Positions 1-10,188 of a stretch of 64,000 bases of DNA are shown one piece after another. This DNA comes from an uncultured Pelagibacteraceae bacterium (GTDB taxonomy: Bacteria; Pseudomonadota; Alphaproteobacteria; Pelagibacterales; Pelagibacteraceae): assembly GCA_902592655.1 (NCBI GenBank), contig CACJFE010000003.1, positions 1 to 64,000 of the forward strand. The letters run 5' to 3'. The notes beneath the pieces are model-generated. The model ran no database searches and was not told where the DNA came from. It saw nothing but the letters and a program-made list of their open reading frames with translations. The position numbers and the translations under genes are program-made. Position 1 is the stretch's first letter. Each line of letters starts with the position of its first letter.

Positions 1-351
1 ATTGAAATTATCGATAAAATGACTTTAAGAATAAACGACTTGCTGACAGGAATGTTTAGAGCAATTGGCATCAAACTAGTTGACTTTAAAATTGAGTACG
101 GGAAAACCTGGAATAAAGATACTGAAAAAAAAGAAATTGTACTCGCTGATGAAATTAGCCCGGATACATGCAGATTATGGGATGCTAAAACTGAGAAAAA
201 ACTCGACAAAGATAGATTTAGAAAAGATTTGGGAAATATTATTCAAGCATATCAAGAAGTTGCAAGAAGATTAGGAATCATGCCTGAGGAAACAAATATT
301 AGTGAAGTTAATTTTGGAAAAACTATACCAATAAAATTCAAAAAAAAATAA
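1..351 (+). CDS. purC: SAICAR synthetase (purC), C-terminal part
   Basis: The open frame enters from the left edge of the window, so only the C-terminal 116 codons are present; the first in-frame ATG (position 19) is internal. The visible part has the typical PurC tail: [10 protein letters not shown], then [13 protein letters not shown] and [14 protein letters not shown], which bind the nucleotide and metal in this family. PurC joins aspartate to CAIR in step 7 of de novo purine synthesis in the cytoplasm. It is followed after one base by purS, then purQ and purL, the usual alphaproteobacterial purine operon order. The identity is secure; the true start lies outside the window. Confidence 0.95.
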   Translation: MEIIDKMTLRINDLLTGMFRAIGIKLVDFKIEYGKTWNKDTEKKEIVLADEISPDTCRLWDAKTEKKLDKDRFRKDLGNIIQAYQEVARRLGIMPEETNISEVNFGKTIPIKFKKK

Positions 352-352
352 A

Positions 353-595
353 TTGAAATTTTCTGTAACAGTTACATTAAAAAAAAATGTATTAGATCCT
401 CAAGGAAAAGTAGTTGAAAATACATTAAAAAATCTAGGTATGCTTAATTTAAAAAGTATTAGGCAAGGTAAATTTTTTGAAATTGAAATTGAAGAAAAGA
501 ATGAAGAAGTGGCCAAAAAAAAAGTTAATGAAATGTGCATCAAGCTTTTAGTAAATCTAATAATTGAAGATTATAAAATTGATATAGTAAAATGA
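353..595 (+). CDS. purS: FGAM synthase subunit PurS
   Basis: An 80-residue protein of the usual PurS length, with the family pattern VTVTLKKNVLDPQGKVVENTL and a following LKNLGM. PurS is the small scaffold that lets PurQ pass ammonia to PurL in formylglycinamidine ribonucleotide synthase. The only start that gives the full conserved N-terminus is a TTG at 353, one base after the purC stop, so expression probably relies on translational coupling to purC. The stop overlaps the purQ start (ATGA at 592-595). Confidence 0.93.
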   Translation: MKFSVTVTLKKNVLDPQGKVVENTLKNLGMLNLKSIRQGKFFEIEIEEKNEEVAKKKVNEMCIKLLVNLIIEDYKIDIVK

Positions 596-1269
596 GATCT
601 TCCGTGATTGTGTTTCCTGGTTCGAATTGTGATAGAGATATAGCTGTAGCTTTGCAAAGAATGCAATTTAAGAATAAGATGATTTGGCACAAAGAAACTT
701 CTTTACCAAAATCAGATCTTATAGTTATACCCGGGGGATTTTCTTACGGAGATTATTTGCGATCAGGCGCTATTGCGGGAAAATCTCTTATTATTAATGA
801 GGTTATTAAAGCTGCTAAGTCTGGATGCTTAATTTTAGGTATTTGTAATGGCTTTCAAATTCTAACCGAAACCGGAATGCTAAAAGGAACTTTGTTACGA
901 AATAAAAATTTAAAATTTATTAATAGAGATGTAAATATTAGAGTTATGAATAATAAAACAAGATTTACTTCTAAATACAAACTAAACCAAGTTTTAAATT
1001 TAAATATAGCGCATAATGAAGGTAATTATTATACTGACTCAAATCATTTAGAACAGCTTAAAAAGGATAATTTAATAGCGTTCAAATATTCTGATAGTAA
1101 TGGAAATACTGATGATAAATTTAACCCGAATGGAGCAATTGAAAATATTGCAGGTATTTTTAATGACAAAAAAAATATTTTAGGAATGATGCCACATCCT
1201 GAGAGAATGGTAGATGAGCTTATTTCTAATTCTGACGGAATAAATTTATTTTCTAGTTTATTAGATTAA
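592..1269 (+). CDS. purQ: FGAM synthase glutaminase subunit PurQ
   Basis: A 225-residue class I glutamine amidotransferase. It begins with the PurQ signature [10 protein letters not shown], and has the nucleophile Cys85 in LGICNGFQ and the His202/Glu204 pair in MPHPERM near the C-terminus. It hydrolyses glutamine and delivers ammonia to PurL through the PurS-bridged complex. The start overlaps the purS stop by four bases and purL begins two bases after its stop, so the three subunits are co-translated. Confidence 0.95.
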   Translation: MRSSVIVFPGSNCDRDIAVALQRMQFKNKMIWHKETSLPKSDLIVIPGGFSYGDYLRSGAIAGKSLIINEVIKAAKSGCLILGICNGFQILTETGMLKGTLLRNKNLKFINRDVNIRVMNNKTRFTSKYKLNQVLNLNIAHNEGNYYTDSNHLEQLKKDNLIAFKYSDSNGNTDDKFNPNGAIENIAGIFNDKKNILGMMPHPERMVDELISNSDGINLFSSLLD

Positions 1270-1271
1270 AA

Positions 1272-3449
1272 ATGGGAATTGATAATAAAATTATTGAAAA
1301 ACACGGTCTAAAAATTGAAGAATATAAAGTCATTAAAAAATTGCTTAAAAGAGATCCTAATTTATTAGAACTTGGTGTCTTTTCTGCAATGTGGAATGAA
1401 CATTGTTCATATAAATCCTCTAGAATTCATCTAAAAAAACTACCAACAAAGGGTGATAAAGTCATACAAGGTCCAGGAGAGAATGCTGGTGTAATCGATA
1501 TTGGAGACAATGACGCTATTATATTTAAAATAGAAAGTCATAATCACCCCTCTTTTATTGAGCCTTATCAAGGCGCTGCCACAGGTGTTGGTGGTATTTT
1601 AAGAGATGTTTTTACGATGGGAGCTAGACCGATAGCTCTTTTAAATTCTATACATTTTGGAGCTCCGTCCCATCCTAAAACAAAAAGTTTATTGAATGGA
1701 GTAGTTTCAGGTATAGGTGGTTATGGTAATTGCATAGGAATACCTACCGTAGCTGGCGAAACAAAATTCAATGATACTTACAATGATAATATTTTAGTTA
1801 ATGCGATGGCTGTAGGTCATGCTGAAAAAAATAAGATTTTTTATTCTAAAGCTAAGGGAATAAACAAATCAGTTGTCTATGTTGGATCGAAAACTGGACG
1901 TGACGGTATTCATGGTGCATCAATGGCTTCTGCAGAGTTTGATGATAATTCTGATGAAAAAAGACCTACTGTACAAGTAGGCGATCCATTTACAGAAAAA
2001 TTACTTTTGGAAGCATGTTTAGAATTAATGAAGGATGATTCAATTATAGCTATTCAGGATATGGGTGCTGCTGGATTAACTTCCTCAAGTGTTGAAATGG
2101 CATCAAAAGGATCATTAGGTATTGAGTTAATCTTGGACAAAGTGCCGTGTAGAGAAGAAAATATGAGTCCCTATGAAATGATGTTATCCGAAAGTCAAGA
2201 AAGGATGTTAATTATTCTTGAGGACGGTAAAGAGAAACACGCTAAAAAAATTTTCCAAAAATGGGACTTAGATTTCGTAATAATTGGAAAAACAACCGAT
2301 ACAAAAAAGCTTACTTTAAAGTATAAAGATAAAATTGTGGGAGAAATTCCTATAGAAGCCTTAGCTTCAAAAGCGCCGATTTATGATAGAAAATGGACTA
2401 AAAAAAAAGTTCCAAAAAGTATCAATATTAAAAAATTTAAAAAAATAGGACTAAAAGAGGCTTTAATTAAAATTTTATCTTCACCCAATCATTCAAATAA
2501 AAGTTGGATTACAAATCAGTACGATCAAATGGTAATGTGCGATACTGCTCAAAAATCTGGATCAGATGCTGCAATAATTAGAATACACAACAAAGATAAA
2601 GCAATTGCTGTAGCGGTCGACTCCTCAGCAAATTATTGCAAGTCATTTCCAATAACTGGTGGAAAGCAAATTGTGTGTGAGAATTGGAGAAATTTAATTA
2701 CTGTTGGAGCCAAACCAATCGCTATAACTAATTGTCTAAATTTTGGTAATCCAGAAAATAAAGAAGTGATGGGTGAATTTGCTGAATGTTTAGAAGGCAT
2801 CAAAGAAGCATGCAAATTTTTAAATTTTCCGGTGGTCTCCGGTAATGTATCTTTTTATAATGGTACTAATAAAAAAAACATTTATCCTACTCCTGTAATT
2901 GGAGGAGTTGGTTTAATTGAAAAACTATCTCAACCTCTTAACCACAATTTCAAAAAAGATAAAAGCTTATTAATTTTAATTGGTAAAACTTTTGGACACT
3001 TAGAGCAAAGTTGTTACTTAAAAGAGAACTTTGCCGTTGAAGACGGTAAACCTCCTAAAATTAATTTGATAAATGAGAAAAATAATGGAGAAGTTGTACT
3101 AAAATTGATAAAAGAAAATTTTGTCTTATCTTCTCACGATATCTCAAATGGAGGACTTATAGTTGCATTAAGTGAGATGTCAATAGGATCTAAGTTTGGT
3201 GTCAAAATCAATAAACCAAAAAAACTTATAAATTTAACAGAATATTTTTTTGGAGAGGATCAGAGCAGATATATTTTAGAAATTGATGAAAATAGTTTAC
3301 CTGATGTAGACAAAATACTTAAAAAAAATAACATATATTATGAAAATATTGGAATCACTCAGAAAAATTATTTTGAAATTGAAGGTGAGATTAAAATTGA
3401 CATAAATGACCTATTTAAAATTAATAATCAATGGTATAATAATTACTAA
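1272..3449 (+). CDS. purL: FGAM synthase large subunit PurL
   Basis: At 725 residues this is the small PurL type that needs separate PurS and PurQ, both of which sit just upstream. Visible motifs include the early [21 protein letters not shown] stretch around residue 90, [13 protein letters not shown] near 265, and SHDISNGGL near 620, covering the two tandem AIRS-like halves. It converts FGAR to FGAM with ATP and ammonia, step 4 of purine synthesis. The last base of its stop codon is the first base of the next gene's ATG. Confidence 0.96.
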   Translation: MGIDNKIIEKHGLKIEEYKVIKKLLKRDPNLLELGVFSAMWNEHCSYKSSRIHLKKLPTKGDKVIQGPGENAGVIDIGDNDAIIFKIESHNHPSFIEPYQGAATGVGGILRDVFTMGARPIALLNSIHFGAPSHPKTKSLLNGVVSGIGGYGNCIGIPTVAGETKFNDTYNDNILVNAMAVGHAEKNKIFYSKAKGINKSVVYVGSKTGRDGIHGASMASAEFDDNSDEKRPTVQVGDPFTEKLLLEACLELMKDDSIIAIQDMGAAGLTSSSVEMASKGSLGIELILDKVPCREENMSPYEMMLSESQERMLIILEDGKEKHAKKIFQKWDLDFVIIGKTTDTKKLTLKYKDKIVGEIPIEALASKAPIYDRKWTKKKVPKSINIKKFKKIGLKEALIKILSSPNHSNKSWITNQYDQMVMCDTAQKSGSDAAIIRIHNKDKAIAVAVDSSANYCKSFPITGGKQIVCENWRNLITVGAKPIAITNCLNFGNPENKEVMGEFAECLEGIKEACKFLNFPVVSGNVSFYNGTNKKNIYPTPVIGGVGLIEKLSQPLNHNFKKDKSLLILIGKTFGHLEQSCYLKENFAVEDGKPPKINLINEKNNGEVVLKLIKENFVLSSHDISNGGLIVALSEMSIGSKFGVKINKPKKLINLTEYFFGEDQSRYILEIDENSLPDVDKILKKNNIYYENIGITQKNYFEIEGEIKIDINDLFKINNQWYNNY

Positions 3450-3679
3450 TGGCTTTACCTTTAGATGAAATAAAAAAATTAATCAAAGAAGGCATACCCG
3501 ATGCAAAAATTGAAATCAAAGATTTGATGGGTGATAACAATCATTATTCTGCAGTTATTAAGTCGCAAATTTTTAAAAATTTAAATAAAGTTGAGCAACA
3601 CAAACTAGTCTATAAATCGCTTAAAGGTAAAATGGGAAATGAATTACACGCTTTATCAATTACAACAAAAACAGAATAA
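3449..3679 (+). CDS. BolA/IbaG family protein
   Basis: A 76-residue BolA-family protein. It keeps the fold's landmark residues, including the GDNNHYSAVIKS stretch with the conserved His, KLVYKSL and the closing GNELHALSI. BolA proteins bind a [2Fe-2S] cluster jointly with a CGFS-type monothiol glutaredoxin, and the glutaredoxin gene follows with a one-base overlap, so the pair probably forms the heterocomplex used in iron-sulfur trafficking. The position directly behind purL is common in Alphaproteobacteria. Confidence 0.9.
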   Translation: MALPLDEIKKLIKEGIPDAKIEIKDLMGDNNHYSAVIKSQIFKNLNKVEQHKLVYKSLKGKMGNELHALSITTKTE

Positions 3680-3996
3680 TGACTATAAAGGAAAAAATTC
3701 AAAATTTAATTGATACGAATGAAGTTTGCTTATTTATGAAAGGCACGCCTGAAAATCCTCAGTGTGGTTTTTCAATGGCAGCGTCGAATATTTTGAAACA
3801 TCTTAATGTTGCTTTTAAAGGAATTAATGTACTAGAAGATGATAATTTAAGACAAGGAATAAAAGATTTTAGTGATTGGCCTACAATACCTCAATTATAT
3901 ATTAAAAAAGAATTTATTGGGGGATCAGATATTGTGAAAGAGATGTTTGAAAAAGGAGAACTAAAGAGTCTTTTACAAGAAAAAAAGCTTATATAA
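3679..3996 (+). CDS. grxD: monothiol glutaredoxin, Grx4 type
   Basis: A 105-residue protein with the active-site motif CGFS (Cys29), the preceding LFMKGTPENPQ, the cis-proline region WPTIPQLY and the GGSDIV glutathione-binding turn. This is the single-domain CGFS class, which carries [2Fe-2S] clusters rather than acting as a disulfide reductase. Its partner BolA is encoded immediately upstream (one-base overlap). The stop overlaps the start of the next small gene (TAATG). Confidence 0.95.
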   Translation: MTIKEKIQNLIDTNEVCLFMKGTPENPQCGFSMAASNILKHLNVAFKGINVLEDDNLRQGIKDFSDWPTIPQLYIKKEFIGGSDIVKEMFEKGELKSLLQEKKLI

Positions 3997-4259
3997 TGAG
4001 AAATTATATATACAAAATTATAATTGCTTCCATAGCAATTATTTTAGTATTTCAATTTACTATTGGCAAAGAAATTTCAAAAATAAATAATAAGATTGAT
4101 TTCTTTTCAACAACAGAGGGCAGAAAAGACTTAATTAATTCACTAAAAAAAGAAATTCGTAAAGCTAATGAAAGAGAAAATTACCTTGATGAAGAAGAAA
4201 GATTATTAATAAAAAACTTTTTAAACAAAATAAGAAAAGAATTAGAATTAAATAATTAA
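3996..4259 (+). CDS. small membrane-anchored protein of unknown function
   Basis: An 87-residue protein I do not recognise. It starts in the grxD stop codon, which makes the ATG at 3996 credible. Residues about 4-24 are a hydrophobic segment (IIIASIAIILVFQFTIG), probably an uncleaved membrane anchor. The rest is highly charged and helical-looking, with KKEIRKANERENYLDEEE, so a short coiled coil on one side of the membrane is likely. Its four last bases overlap tail-to-tail with the minus-strand gene. It could assist the BolA/glutaredoxin pair, but that rests only on position. Confidence 0.7.
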   Translation: MRNYIYKIIIASIAIILVFQFTIGKEISKINNKIDFFSTTEGRKDLINSLKKEIRKANERENYLDEEERLLIKNFLNKIRKELELNN

Positions 4260-5836
4260 TTACATTCTAATATCTTAGCTAATACTATATTTTCCTGAGA
4301 TAAATTAATCTTTATTTTTTCTTCATGAAATAACTTACAATTATTTGGAGAACCTTTTCTTAAAGATCTCTCCGTAAAAGCAATATAAAAAGGTCTTTCA
4401 TTTTTTTTATACAAATTATTAAATGGCTTAAAGCATTTATTGTTATCTTTAATAAAGTAATTGATACCATCGTTTCTATTGGAAATTATACATGCATCTT
4501 TATTATTAACATTATTGTTAAGCACTCTAGCTATATTTTTAGTTGATGCACCCCAATAATCTTTTTCAAAGTTATCATTAACTTTTAAAAAAATATTTAG
4601 ATTATTTAGCCATAAATAATTATAAGGAAATATCTTTAAATTTTGTATAGAAAAAAAAATTATAAAAAAACTTACCAGAAAAATAGAAATTTTTTTTTTG
4701 AAATTAAATATTGTTATTAAAGATATAATAAAAATTAAGGGTACTAAAAAAAGAACTTGTCTTAATTCATCATATAAATTTACATTTAGGATTATTAAAA
4801 TTAAAATTATTGAGAAGATAGTCAACATTAATGATCCTACAATTATTAAATTTCTTTTTTCTCGAAATAATTTTTTTTCTATTAATGGAAACAATACTAA
4901 TCCTAGAAGTATCGCTAAAGGTAATTTAAATAATAGCCATATAAATAAATATGTTGGAGGTAAGTCTTGAGCTTTCATACACTCACCAAGAGTGATTGTG
5001 CAAACAGTTTGTATATGCCCGCTCATAAAGATTATTGAGTAAAAAAATTTAAAAGGATTATTCCAGAAACTTGGATAAAAAATATAAAGAAAAATAAAGA
5101 AAAAAAGGGCAAAGATGAATAAATTTTTATAGAAATCTTTTAAAAATCTATTGAAGCTATAATTATAAGACTTCAAAAATAGTATTAAAAAAAACAAATA
5201 TTCCAAAAAAATTAATATGCCACTAACTCTGATTGATAAGAGATACGCAGTAAGTATACCAAAAATAATTATTTTCTTTTTTTTAATTTTTGATTTTAAA
5301 AAAAAATCATCAAGTACGTTGTAAATATAGTAAGTACAAATTACCCATAGGGACATAAAAGGTACGTCTTTTACATTAAACAAACTATGACCTAATAAAT
5401 ATGGATAAGTGAGAAACATTAAACAGCAAAGATTTGAGTAATTTTTATTTCTCGTAGAAAGATAAATTAATTTTCTTAAGTAAATACCTGATAAAACAAA
5501 AAAAAGAAATACGGTTGGATGTTTCGCTAGTAATAAAACGCCTTCTTCTTTTAAGTTTTCTTTGTCTATAAAGTTTAATGTAAATAATTCTAGAATTGAT
5601 GATAGATAGTAAAAGCCTACACCGTAAAAACCATGGTAGGTTTCTAGAAAACTAACATCAAAGTTTTTATTAAAGAATATATTAAAGAATTTTTTTTTAT
5701 TGAATTCCCAAACTAAATTATTATGTGACTCATCGTGAGTTATACCTACTTTTAGCGATAATAACATTCCTACAGCTAGAAATATTGTTAATATATAATA
5801 AAAGTAATTTTTTTTTATGTTATTTGCTATTTTCAC
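4256..5836 (-). CDS. multi-spanning GT-C-like glycosyltransferase (GT39/ArnT type)
   Basis: A 526-residue membrane protein with roughly ten hydrophobic spans and a soluble C-terminal 90 residues. Just after the first span is THDESHNN, an acidic pair in the first external loop as in lipid-linked GT-C enzymes, and later comes NVKDVPF, close to the charged loop motif of the PMT/ArnT group. The likely job is moving a sugar from a polyprenyl-phosphate carrier to an envelope acceptor. Phe, Ile, Leu, Asn and Lys dominate the composition, as expected for a membrane protein at very low GC. The family call is moderate; substrate unknown. It lies 23 bases after rpsD. Confidence 0.6.
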   Translation of the reverse strand: MKIANNIKKNYFYYILTIFLAVGMLLSLKVGITHDESHNNLVWEFNKKKFFNIFFNKNFDVSFLETYHGFYGVGFYYLSSILELFTLNFIDKENLKEEGVLLLAKHPTVFLFFVLSGIYLRKLIYLSTRNKNYSNLCCLMFLTYPYLLGHSLFNVKDVPFMSLWVICTYYIYNVLDDFFLKSKIKKKKIIIFGILTAYLLSIRVSGILIFLEYLFFLILFLKSYNYSFNRFLKDFYKNLFIFALFFFIFLYIFYPSFWNNPFKFFYSIIFMSGHIQTVCTITLGECMKAQDLPPTYLFIWLLFKLPLAILLGLVLFPLIEKKLFREKRNLIIVGSLMLTIFSIILILIILNVNLYDELRQVLFLVPLIFIISLITIFNFKKKISIFLVSFFIIFFSIQNLKIFPYNYLWLNNLNIFLKVNDNFEKDYWGASTKNIARVLNNNVNNKDACIISNRNDGINYFIKDNNKCFKPFNNLYKKNERPFYIAFTERSLRKGSPNNCKLFHEEKIKINLSQENIVLAKILECN

Positions 5837-5859
5837 AAAACAAAAAAATTTATTTATTC

Positions 5860-6477
5860 TTATCTAGAATAATATTCTATAACTAAATTAGGTTCCATTA
5901 CTACAGGAAAGGGCACTTCAGAAAATTTAGGAACTCTAATTAACTTTGCGGTTTTATTCTTATCGTCGATTTGGATGTATTCTGGTACATCTCTTTCTTT
6001 ACTTTGAATAGAGCCTTCGACAATAACTAATTTTTTTGATTTTTCTCTTATTTCTATAAGATCACTACCTTTAACAACATAACTAGCGATATTAACTCTT
6101 TTTTTGTTAACCCTAATATGACCGTGGTTAATCATTTGCCTAGCTGAAAAAACTGTTGGAGCAAACTTTGCTCTGTAAATTATTGTGTCTAATCTACTTT
6201 CTAACAGAGCGATTAGATTTTCGGTAGTATCACCTTTTTTTGACAAAGCCTTACGGTAGATATTTCTAAACTGTCTTTCATTTATATTTCCATAATATGC
6301 TTTTAATTTTTGTTTAGCTTGTAATTGAACTCCATAATCAGTTGGCTTACCTTTTTTATTCTGGCCGTGCTGTCCTGGAGGATAAGCCCTAGAGTTAAAT
6401 GGGCTTTTTGGCCTTCCCCAAATGTTAGCTTTTAACCTTCGGTCTACTTTATGCTTAGATTTTAATCTTTTTGTCAT
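5860..6477 (-). CDS. rpsD: 30S ribosomal protein S4
   Basis: A 205-residue S4 protein, normal length. The N-terminal region contains [10 protein letters not shown] and KGKPTDYG, and the S4 RNA-binding domain runs from about 95 to 155 with [29 protein letters not shown]. It ends in the typical [10 protein letters not shown]4 nucleates the 30S body and binds 16S rRNA. It stands apart from other ribosomal genes here and has its own well-formed promoter just upstream (6492-6519). Confidence 0.97.
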   Translation of the reverse strand: MTKRLKSKHKVDRRLKANIWGRPKSPFNSRAYPPGQHGQNKKGKPTDYGVQLQAKQKLKAYYGNINERQFRNIYRKALSKKGDTTENLIALLESRLDTIIYRAKFAPTVFSARQMINHGHIRVNKKRVNIASYVVKGSDLIEIREKSKKLVIVEGSIQSKERDVPEYIQIDDKNKTAKLIRVPKFSEVPFPVVMEPNLVIEYYSR

Positions 6478-6491
6478 GTTTTTTGTGTTTG

Positions 6492-6519
6492 TTTATAAAG
6501 TTTCATTTTGATTTGTCAA
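6492..6519 (-). promoter_or_regulatory. sigma-70 promoter of rpsD
   Basis: On the minus strand a perfect -35 hexamer TTGACA (6514-6519) is followed after 16 bases by TATAAA (6492-6497). The rpsD ATG is 15 bases further on, giving a very short leader. The box begins directly after the stop codon of the upstream methyltransferase gene, so rpsD is probably transcribed independently of it. Read from sequence; not experimentally shown. Confidence 0.6.
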
Positions 6520-7245
6520 TTATGGTTTAGAAGTTTTTTTACTTAATGTGCTTATTATACTTGATAAAATCCTCAGTTCTTTATCATTTGGCTCTAATCT
6601 ATAAATTAAATTATTGATATTTAATAACATCGACTTTTTCTTCTCTATGGGTAAAAAAAATCCTTTTTTTTCTAATAAATTGGTTAAATGATTTGTAAAT
6701 GAAATTATCTTTTTTTTTGATGACACCTTTAAATTTTTTGATTTTTTTTTAAAAAATACATCATTAAGAAGTTTAAAAATTTCAAAACATATTATCGTTA
6801 CCGAATGTGATAAATTTAGAGATTTAAATTTTTTTGAGGTTGGAATTTGAAGAATATAGTTTGAAAATGATAAATCATAGTTAGATAAGCCAGATGCTTC
6901 AGGTCCAAACATAAACCCGAACTTTAAATTTTTTCTAGTATTTAATAATTTATATAAATCCTCAAAATTAATATTTTTTTTGTTTATATCTCTTTTTCGA
7001 GCACTCAAAGAAATAACAATATTAAACTCTTCAACTGCTTTATCAATACTACTAAATACTTTAGTTTTATTAATAACATCAAACGCTCCGACAGAGGTTG
7101 TTTTGGCTTTATGATTTGGAAAATTAAATTTTGGAGCTACAATACTTAATTTTTTAAATCCAAAATTTTTTATAGACCTTGCAGAAGCGCCGATATTTTC
7201 TCCAAGTTGAGGTCTCACCAGGATAAACCCAAATTTATTTTTCAT
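6520..7245 (-). CDS. trmJ: TrmJ-like tRNA 2'-O-ribose methyltransferase (SPOUT family)
   Basis: A 241-residue SPOUT methyltransferase. Motif 1 is LVRPQLGENIGASARSIKNF at residues about 10-29, motif 2 is FGPEASGLSNYDL, and motif 3 is IPTSKKFKSLNLSHSV, the trefoil-knot SAM pocket. This combination fits TrmJ, which methylates the 2'-OH of residue 32 in some tRNAs; TrmL or another SpoU-class enzyme is less likely given the N-terminal sequence. Its start lies inside the end of cimA (11-base overlap), so it is translated from the same transcript. Confidence 0.8.
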   Translation of the reverse strand: MKNKFGFILVRPQLGENIGASARSIKNFGFKKLSIVAPKFNFPNHKAKTTSVGAFDVINKTKVFSSIDKAVEEFNIVISLSARKRDINKKNINFEDLYKLLNTRKNLKFGFMFGPEASGLSNYDLSFSNYILQIPTSKKFKSLNLSHSVTIICFEIFKLLNDVFFKKKSKNLKVSSKKKIISFTNHLTNLLEKKGFFLPIEKKKSMLLNINNLIYRLEPNDKELRILSSIISTLSKKTSKP

Positions 7246-8839
7246 TTAAATTTGCAGGTGCTTTTTCTTTGTAAAGTTTATAGTCTAAACTATCAATCAA
7301 AGCTTTAAATGAGGCTTCAATAATATTAGGAGATACACCGACAGTAAACCAACTTTTTCCTGACTTGTCTGTGCTTTCAATCAAAACTCTTGTGGTAGCT
7401 TCTGTACCAGTATTTAAAATTCTAACTTTATAGTCTAAAAGTTTTAAATCGGAAAAATAATTGTAGTATTTTGTAACTTTTTTGAAATTAGATCTAATTG
7501 CATTATCAAGCGCATTTACTGGACCATTTCCTTCTCCGTGACACTCTATTTCTTTGCCATCAATTAAAAAAATTACATTTGCTTTAGTTTGTATTTTATT
7601 AGACTTAGAAACATTTACATCGTAACTTTTAACTTTTAGATACTCTGGAACTTTGCCCAAAAGTCTATTGGCTAACAATTCAAATGATGCATCAGCACCG
7701 TCATAAGAGTACCCACTAAACTCTCTATCTTTTACCTCATTCAAAATTTTTTGTACTTTATTATCATTTGAGTCTATCTTAACTCCATACTGTTCAAGTC
7801 TAGATATTATATTTGATCTACCAGCTTGATTTGACACGATTATATTTCTATGATTCCCTATCAATTTAGGATCAATATGCTCATAAGTTTTAGGATCTTT
7901 TTTCACAGCAGAGACATGCAATCCTCCTTTATGAGAAAATGCTGACGCCCCTACGTACGCCATATTCTTATTTGGCTTCCTATTTAAAATTTCATCTAAT
8001 AATCTTGAGCATTCTGTTAATGATGATAACTTTTTTTTATCAATGTTAATTTCATATTTATCGCTAAAGGATTTCTTTAAACATAAAGTTGGAATTATAG
8101 ACATTAAATTCGCATTACCACATCTTTCACCTAAACCATTAATAGTACCTTGAACATGTCTTGCACCACATTCAATGGCTGCTAGTGAATTAGCAACAGC
8201 ATTTTCAGTATCATTATGAGCGTGTATTCCTAGATTAGAACCAGGAATTATTTTTGAAACTTTTGAAACAATCTCCCTAATTTCATTTGGAAGAGTTCCT
8301 CCATTCGTATCGCACAATACAACCCATCTAGCTCCATTGTCATAAGCTTGCTTGAGACAATTTACTGCGTATTCTGGATTAGCTTTATATCCATCAAAAA
8401 AATGTTCGGCATCAAATAGAAACTCTTTTTTATTTTTTACGAAATGTTTTGTAGTTTCTCTAATATTTTCTAAATTTTCTTCATTATTTATACCTAAAGC
8501 TACTTTTACATGAAAATCCCACGATTTTCCTACGACGCAAACGGTAGATGTATTTGCATTCATTAGAGATGCTAGTCCTGGATCATTTTCAACACTTCTT
8601 CCTGTTTTTTTTGTCATTCCGAATGCAGTAAATAGTGTTTTATGCATTTTAGGTGGGTTGGAAAAAAACTTAGTATCAACCGGATTAGCGCCAGGCCATC
8701 CACCTTCAATATAATCCACTCCTATCTCAGATAGAACTTTAGCTATTTTATTTTTATCCTCAATCGAAAAATCAACGCCCTCTGTTTGTGCCCCATCTCT
8801 GAGAGTTGTATCAAAAATATAAATTTTTTCTTTTTTCAT
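7235..8839 (-). CDS. cimA: (R)-citramalate synthase
   Basis: A 534-residue HMGL-like enzyme with the TIM-barrel start FDTTLRDGAQTEG and the metal-binding HAHND. A C-terminal LeuA-dimer-type regulatory domain from about residue 390 carries the ALDNAIR segment. The extra length and the DGAQTEGVDFS pattern fit citramalate synthase rather than isopropylmalate synthase. It condenses pyruvate and acetyl-CoA, giving a threonine-independent route to 2-oxobutyrate and isoleucine. It overlaps cysS upstream (four bases) and trmJ downstream. Confidence 0.88.
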   Translation of the reverse strand: MKKEKIYIFDTTLRDGAQTEGVDFSIEDKNKIAKVLSEIGVDYIEGGWPGANPVDTKFFSNPPKMHKTLFTAFGMTKKTGRSVENDPGLASLMNANTSTVCVVGKSWDFHVKVALGINNEENLENIRETTKHFVKNKKEFLFDAEHFFDGYKANPEYAVNCLKQAYDNGARWVVLCDTNGGTLPNEIREIVSKVSKIIPGSNLGIHAHNDTENAVANSLAAIECGARHVQGTINGLGERCGNANLMSIIPTLCLKKSFSDKYEINIDKKKLSSLTECSRLLDEILNRKPNKNMAYVGASAFSHKGGLHVSAVKKDPKTYEHIDPKLIGNHRNIIVSNQAGRSNIISRLEQYGVKIDSNDNKVQKILNEVKDREFSGYSYDGADASFELLANRLLGKVPEYLKVKSYDVNVSKSNKIQTKANVIFLIDGKEIECHGEGNGPVNALDNAIRSNFKKVTKYYNYFSDLKLLDYKVRILNTGTEATTRVLIESTDKSGKSWFTVGVSPNIIEASFKALIDSLDYKLYKEKAPANLNEK

Positions 8840-10188
8840 TTATAGTTCCAAATAGTTTTATCTTTAATGTCTTTAATATCAATACCTTGTTCGCTTAGTT
8901 CATCTCTAATTTTATCTGCAAGATCAAATTTTCCATTCTTTTTCGCAATTTCCCTTTCTTTGATTTTACTTAAAATTGTTTCCTCGTTTATTTTAATTTT
9001 ACTTTTTTTAAATTCTTCTCGATCTTCTTTTGTTTCATGAAATAACCCTATTAATCTACAAGCTTTATTAAACTCTTTTATTTTTTCTAAATTACCATTT
9101 TGAGATTGGGTAAATAAATCATGCAATTTACTAATATAAAGTGGAGTATTCATATCATCTAGTAATACATTAAAACACTCAGGCAATTTTTCACTAACAT
9201 CAGAGGAGTAAATTGAGTACCATTTATCTAAAACTTTAGATTGTGATATCAAGAGTTCATCACTCCAATCTAAAGGTTGTTTGTAGTGTGCACTTAGCAA
9301 TGCTAATCTTACAACTTGACCTGAATATTTATTACTAGCATCGGAAATTGTGGAAATATTTCCTAAAGACTTTGACATTTTTTCTTTATTAAATGTCACA
9401 AATCCGTTGTGAACCCAGTAATTAGCAAAATATTCAGTTTTATTGTTTACACATGACTGAGCTATCTCGTTCTCATGATGGGGAAAAATTAAGTCTAAAC
9501 CTCCACCATGAATATCGAACTGACTCCCTAAATATTTTTCACTCATTACTGAACACTCTAAATGCCAACCCGGCCTGCCCCTTCCCCATGGAGAGTCCCA
9601 ACCTGGCTCATCCTTTTTAGAAGGTTTCCATAAAACAAAATCTAAAGGATCTTTTTTAAATTCTGAAACTTCAACTCTTGCCCCAATCTTTAACTCATCA
9701 ATTTTTTTATTAGAGAGTTTCCCATAGTTTTTAAAAGACGAAACTGAAAAATATACATGACTATTTTTTTCGTAAGCAGCATTTAATTTCATTAAATTTT
9801 TGATCATGGAAATCATTTCATTTACATGTTCTGTGGCTTTAGGTTCTAAATTAGGTTGACTACAAAATAATGATGAGCAGTTCGAATGAAATTCTTTCGT
9901 AATTTTATTAGTAAGTTCTGATATTGTTACCCCTTTTTTTTGTGAGGCATCAATAATTTTATCATCTATATCAGTGATATTTCTTACATAAGTAACTTTA
10001 GACTCGCCATAAATTTCTTTTAAAATTCCAAACAAAAGATCAAAAATAACTAAAGCTCTGGCATTACCAACATGAGGTTTGTCATATACTGTAGGTCCAC
10101 AAGCATACAAAGAAACTTTTTCATGATTTATTGGTTTAAAAATTTCTTTTTTTCTAGTTAAGGAGTTTGTTAAGTATAAATTATTCAT
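8836..10188 (-). CDS. cysS: cysteinyl-tRNA synthetase
   Basis: A 450-residue class I synthetase. The zinc ligand Cys30 sits in YACGPTVYD, the HIGH box reads HVGN at 39-42, further zinc ligands are in HLECSVM and HHENEIAQS, and the KMSKS loop is KEKMSKSLGN. It charges tRNA-Cys. The protein is close to standard length with a C-terminal anticodon-binding helical region. Its start overlaps the end of nadE by eight bases. Confidence 0.96.
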   Translation of the reverse strand: MNNLYLTNSLTRKKEIFKPINHEKVSLYACGPTVYDKPHVGNARALVIFDLLFGILKEIYGESKVTYVRNITDIDDKIIDASQKKGVTISELTNKITKEFHSNCSSLFCSQPNLEPKATEHVNEMISMIKNLMKLNAAYEKNSHVYFSVSSFKNYGKLSNKKIDELKIGARVEVSEFKKDPLDFVLWKPSKKDEPGWDSPWGRGRPGWHLECSVMSEKYLGSQFDIHGGGLDLIFPHHENEIAQSCVNNKTEYFANYWVHNGFVTFNKEKMSKSLGNISTISDASNKYSGQVVRLALLSAHYKQPLDWSDELLISQSKVLDKWYSIYSSDVSEKLPECFNVLLDDMNTPLYISKLHDLFTQSQNGNLEKIKEFNKACRLIGLFHETKEDREEFKKSKIKINEETILSKIKEREIAKKNGKFDLADKIRDELSEQGIDIKDIKDKTIWNYK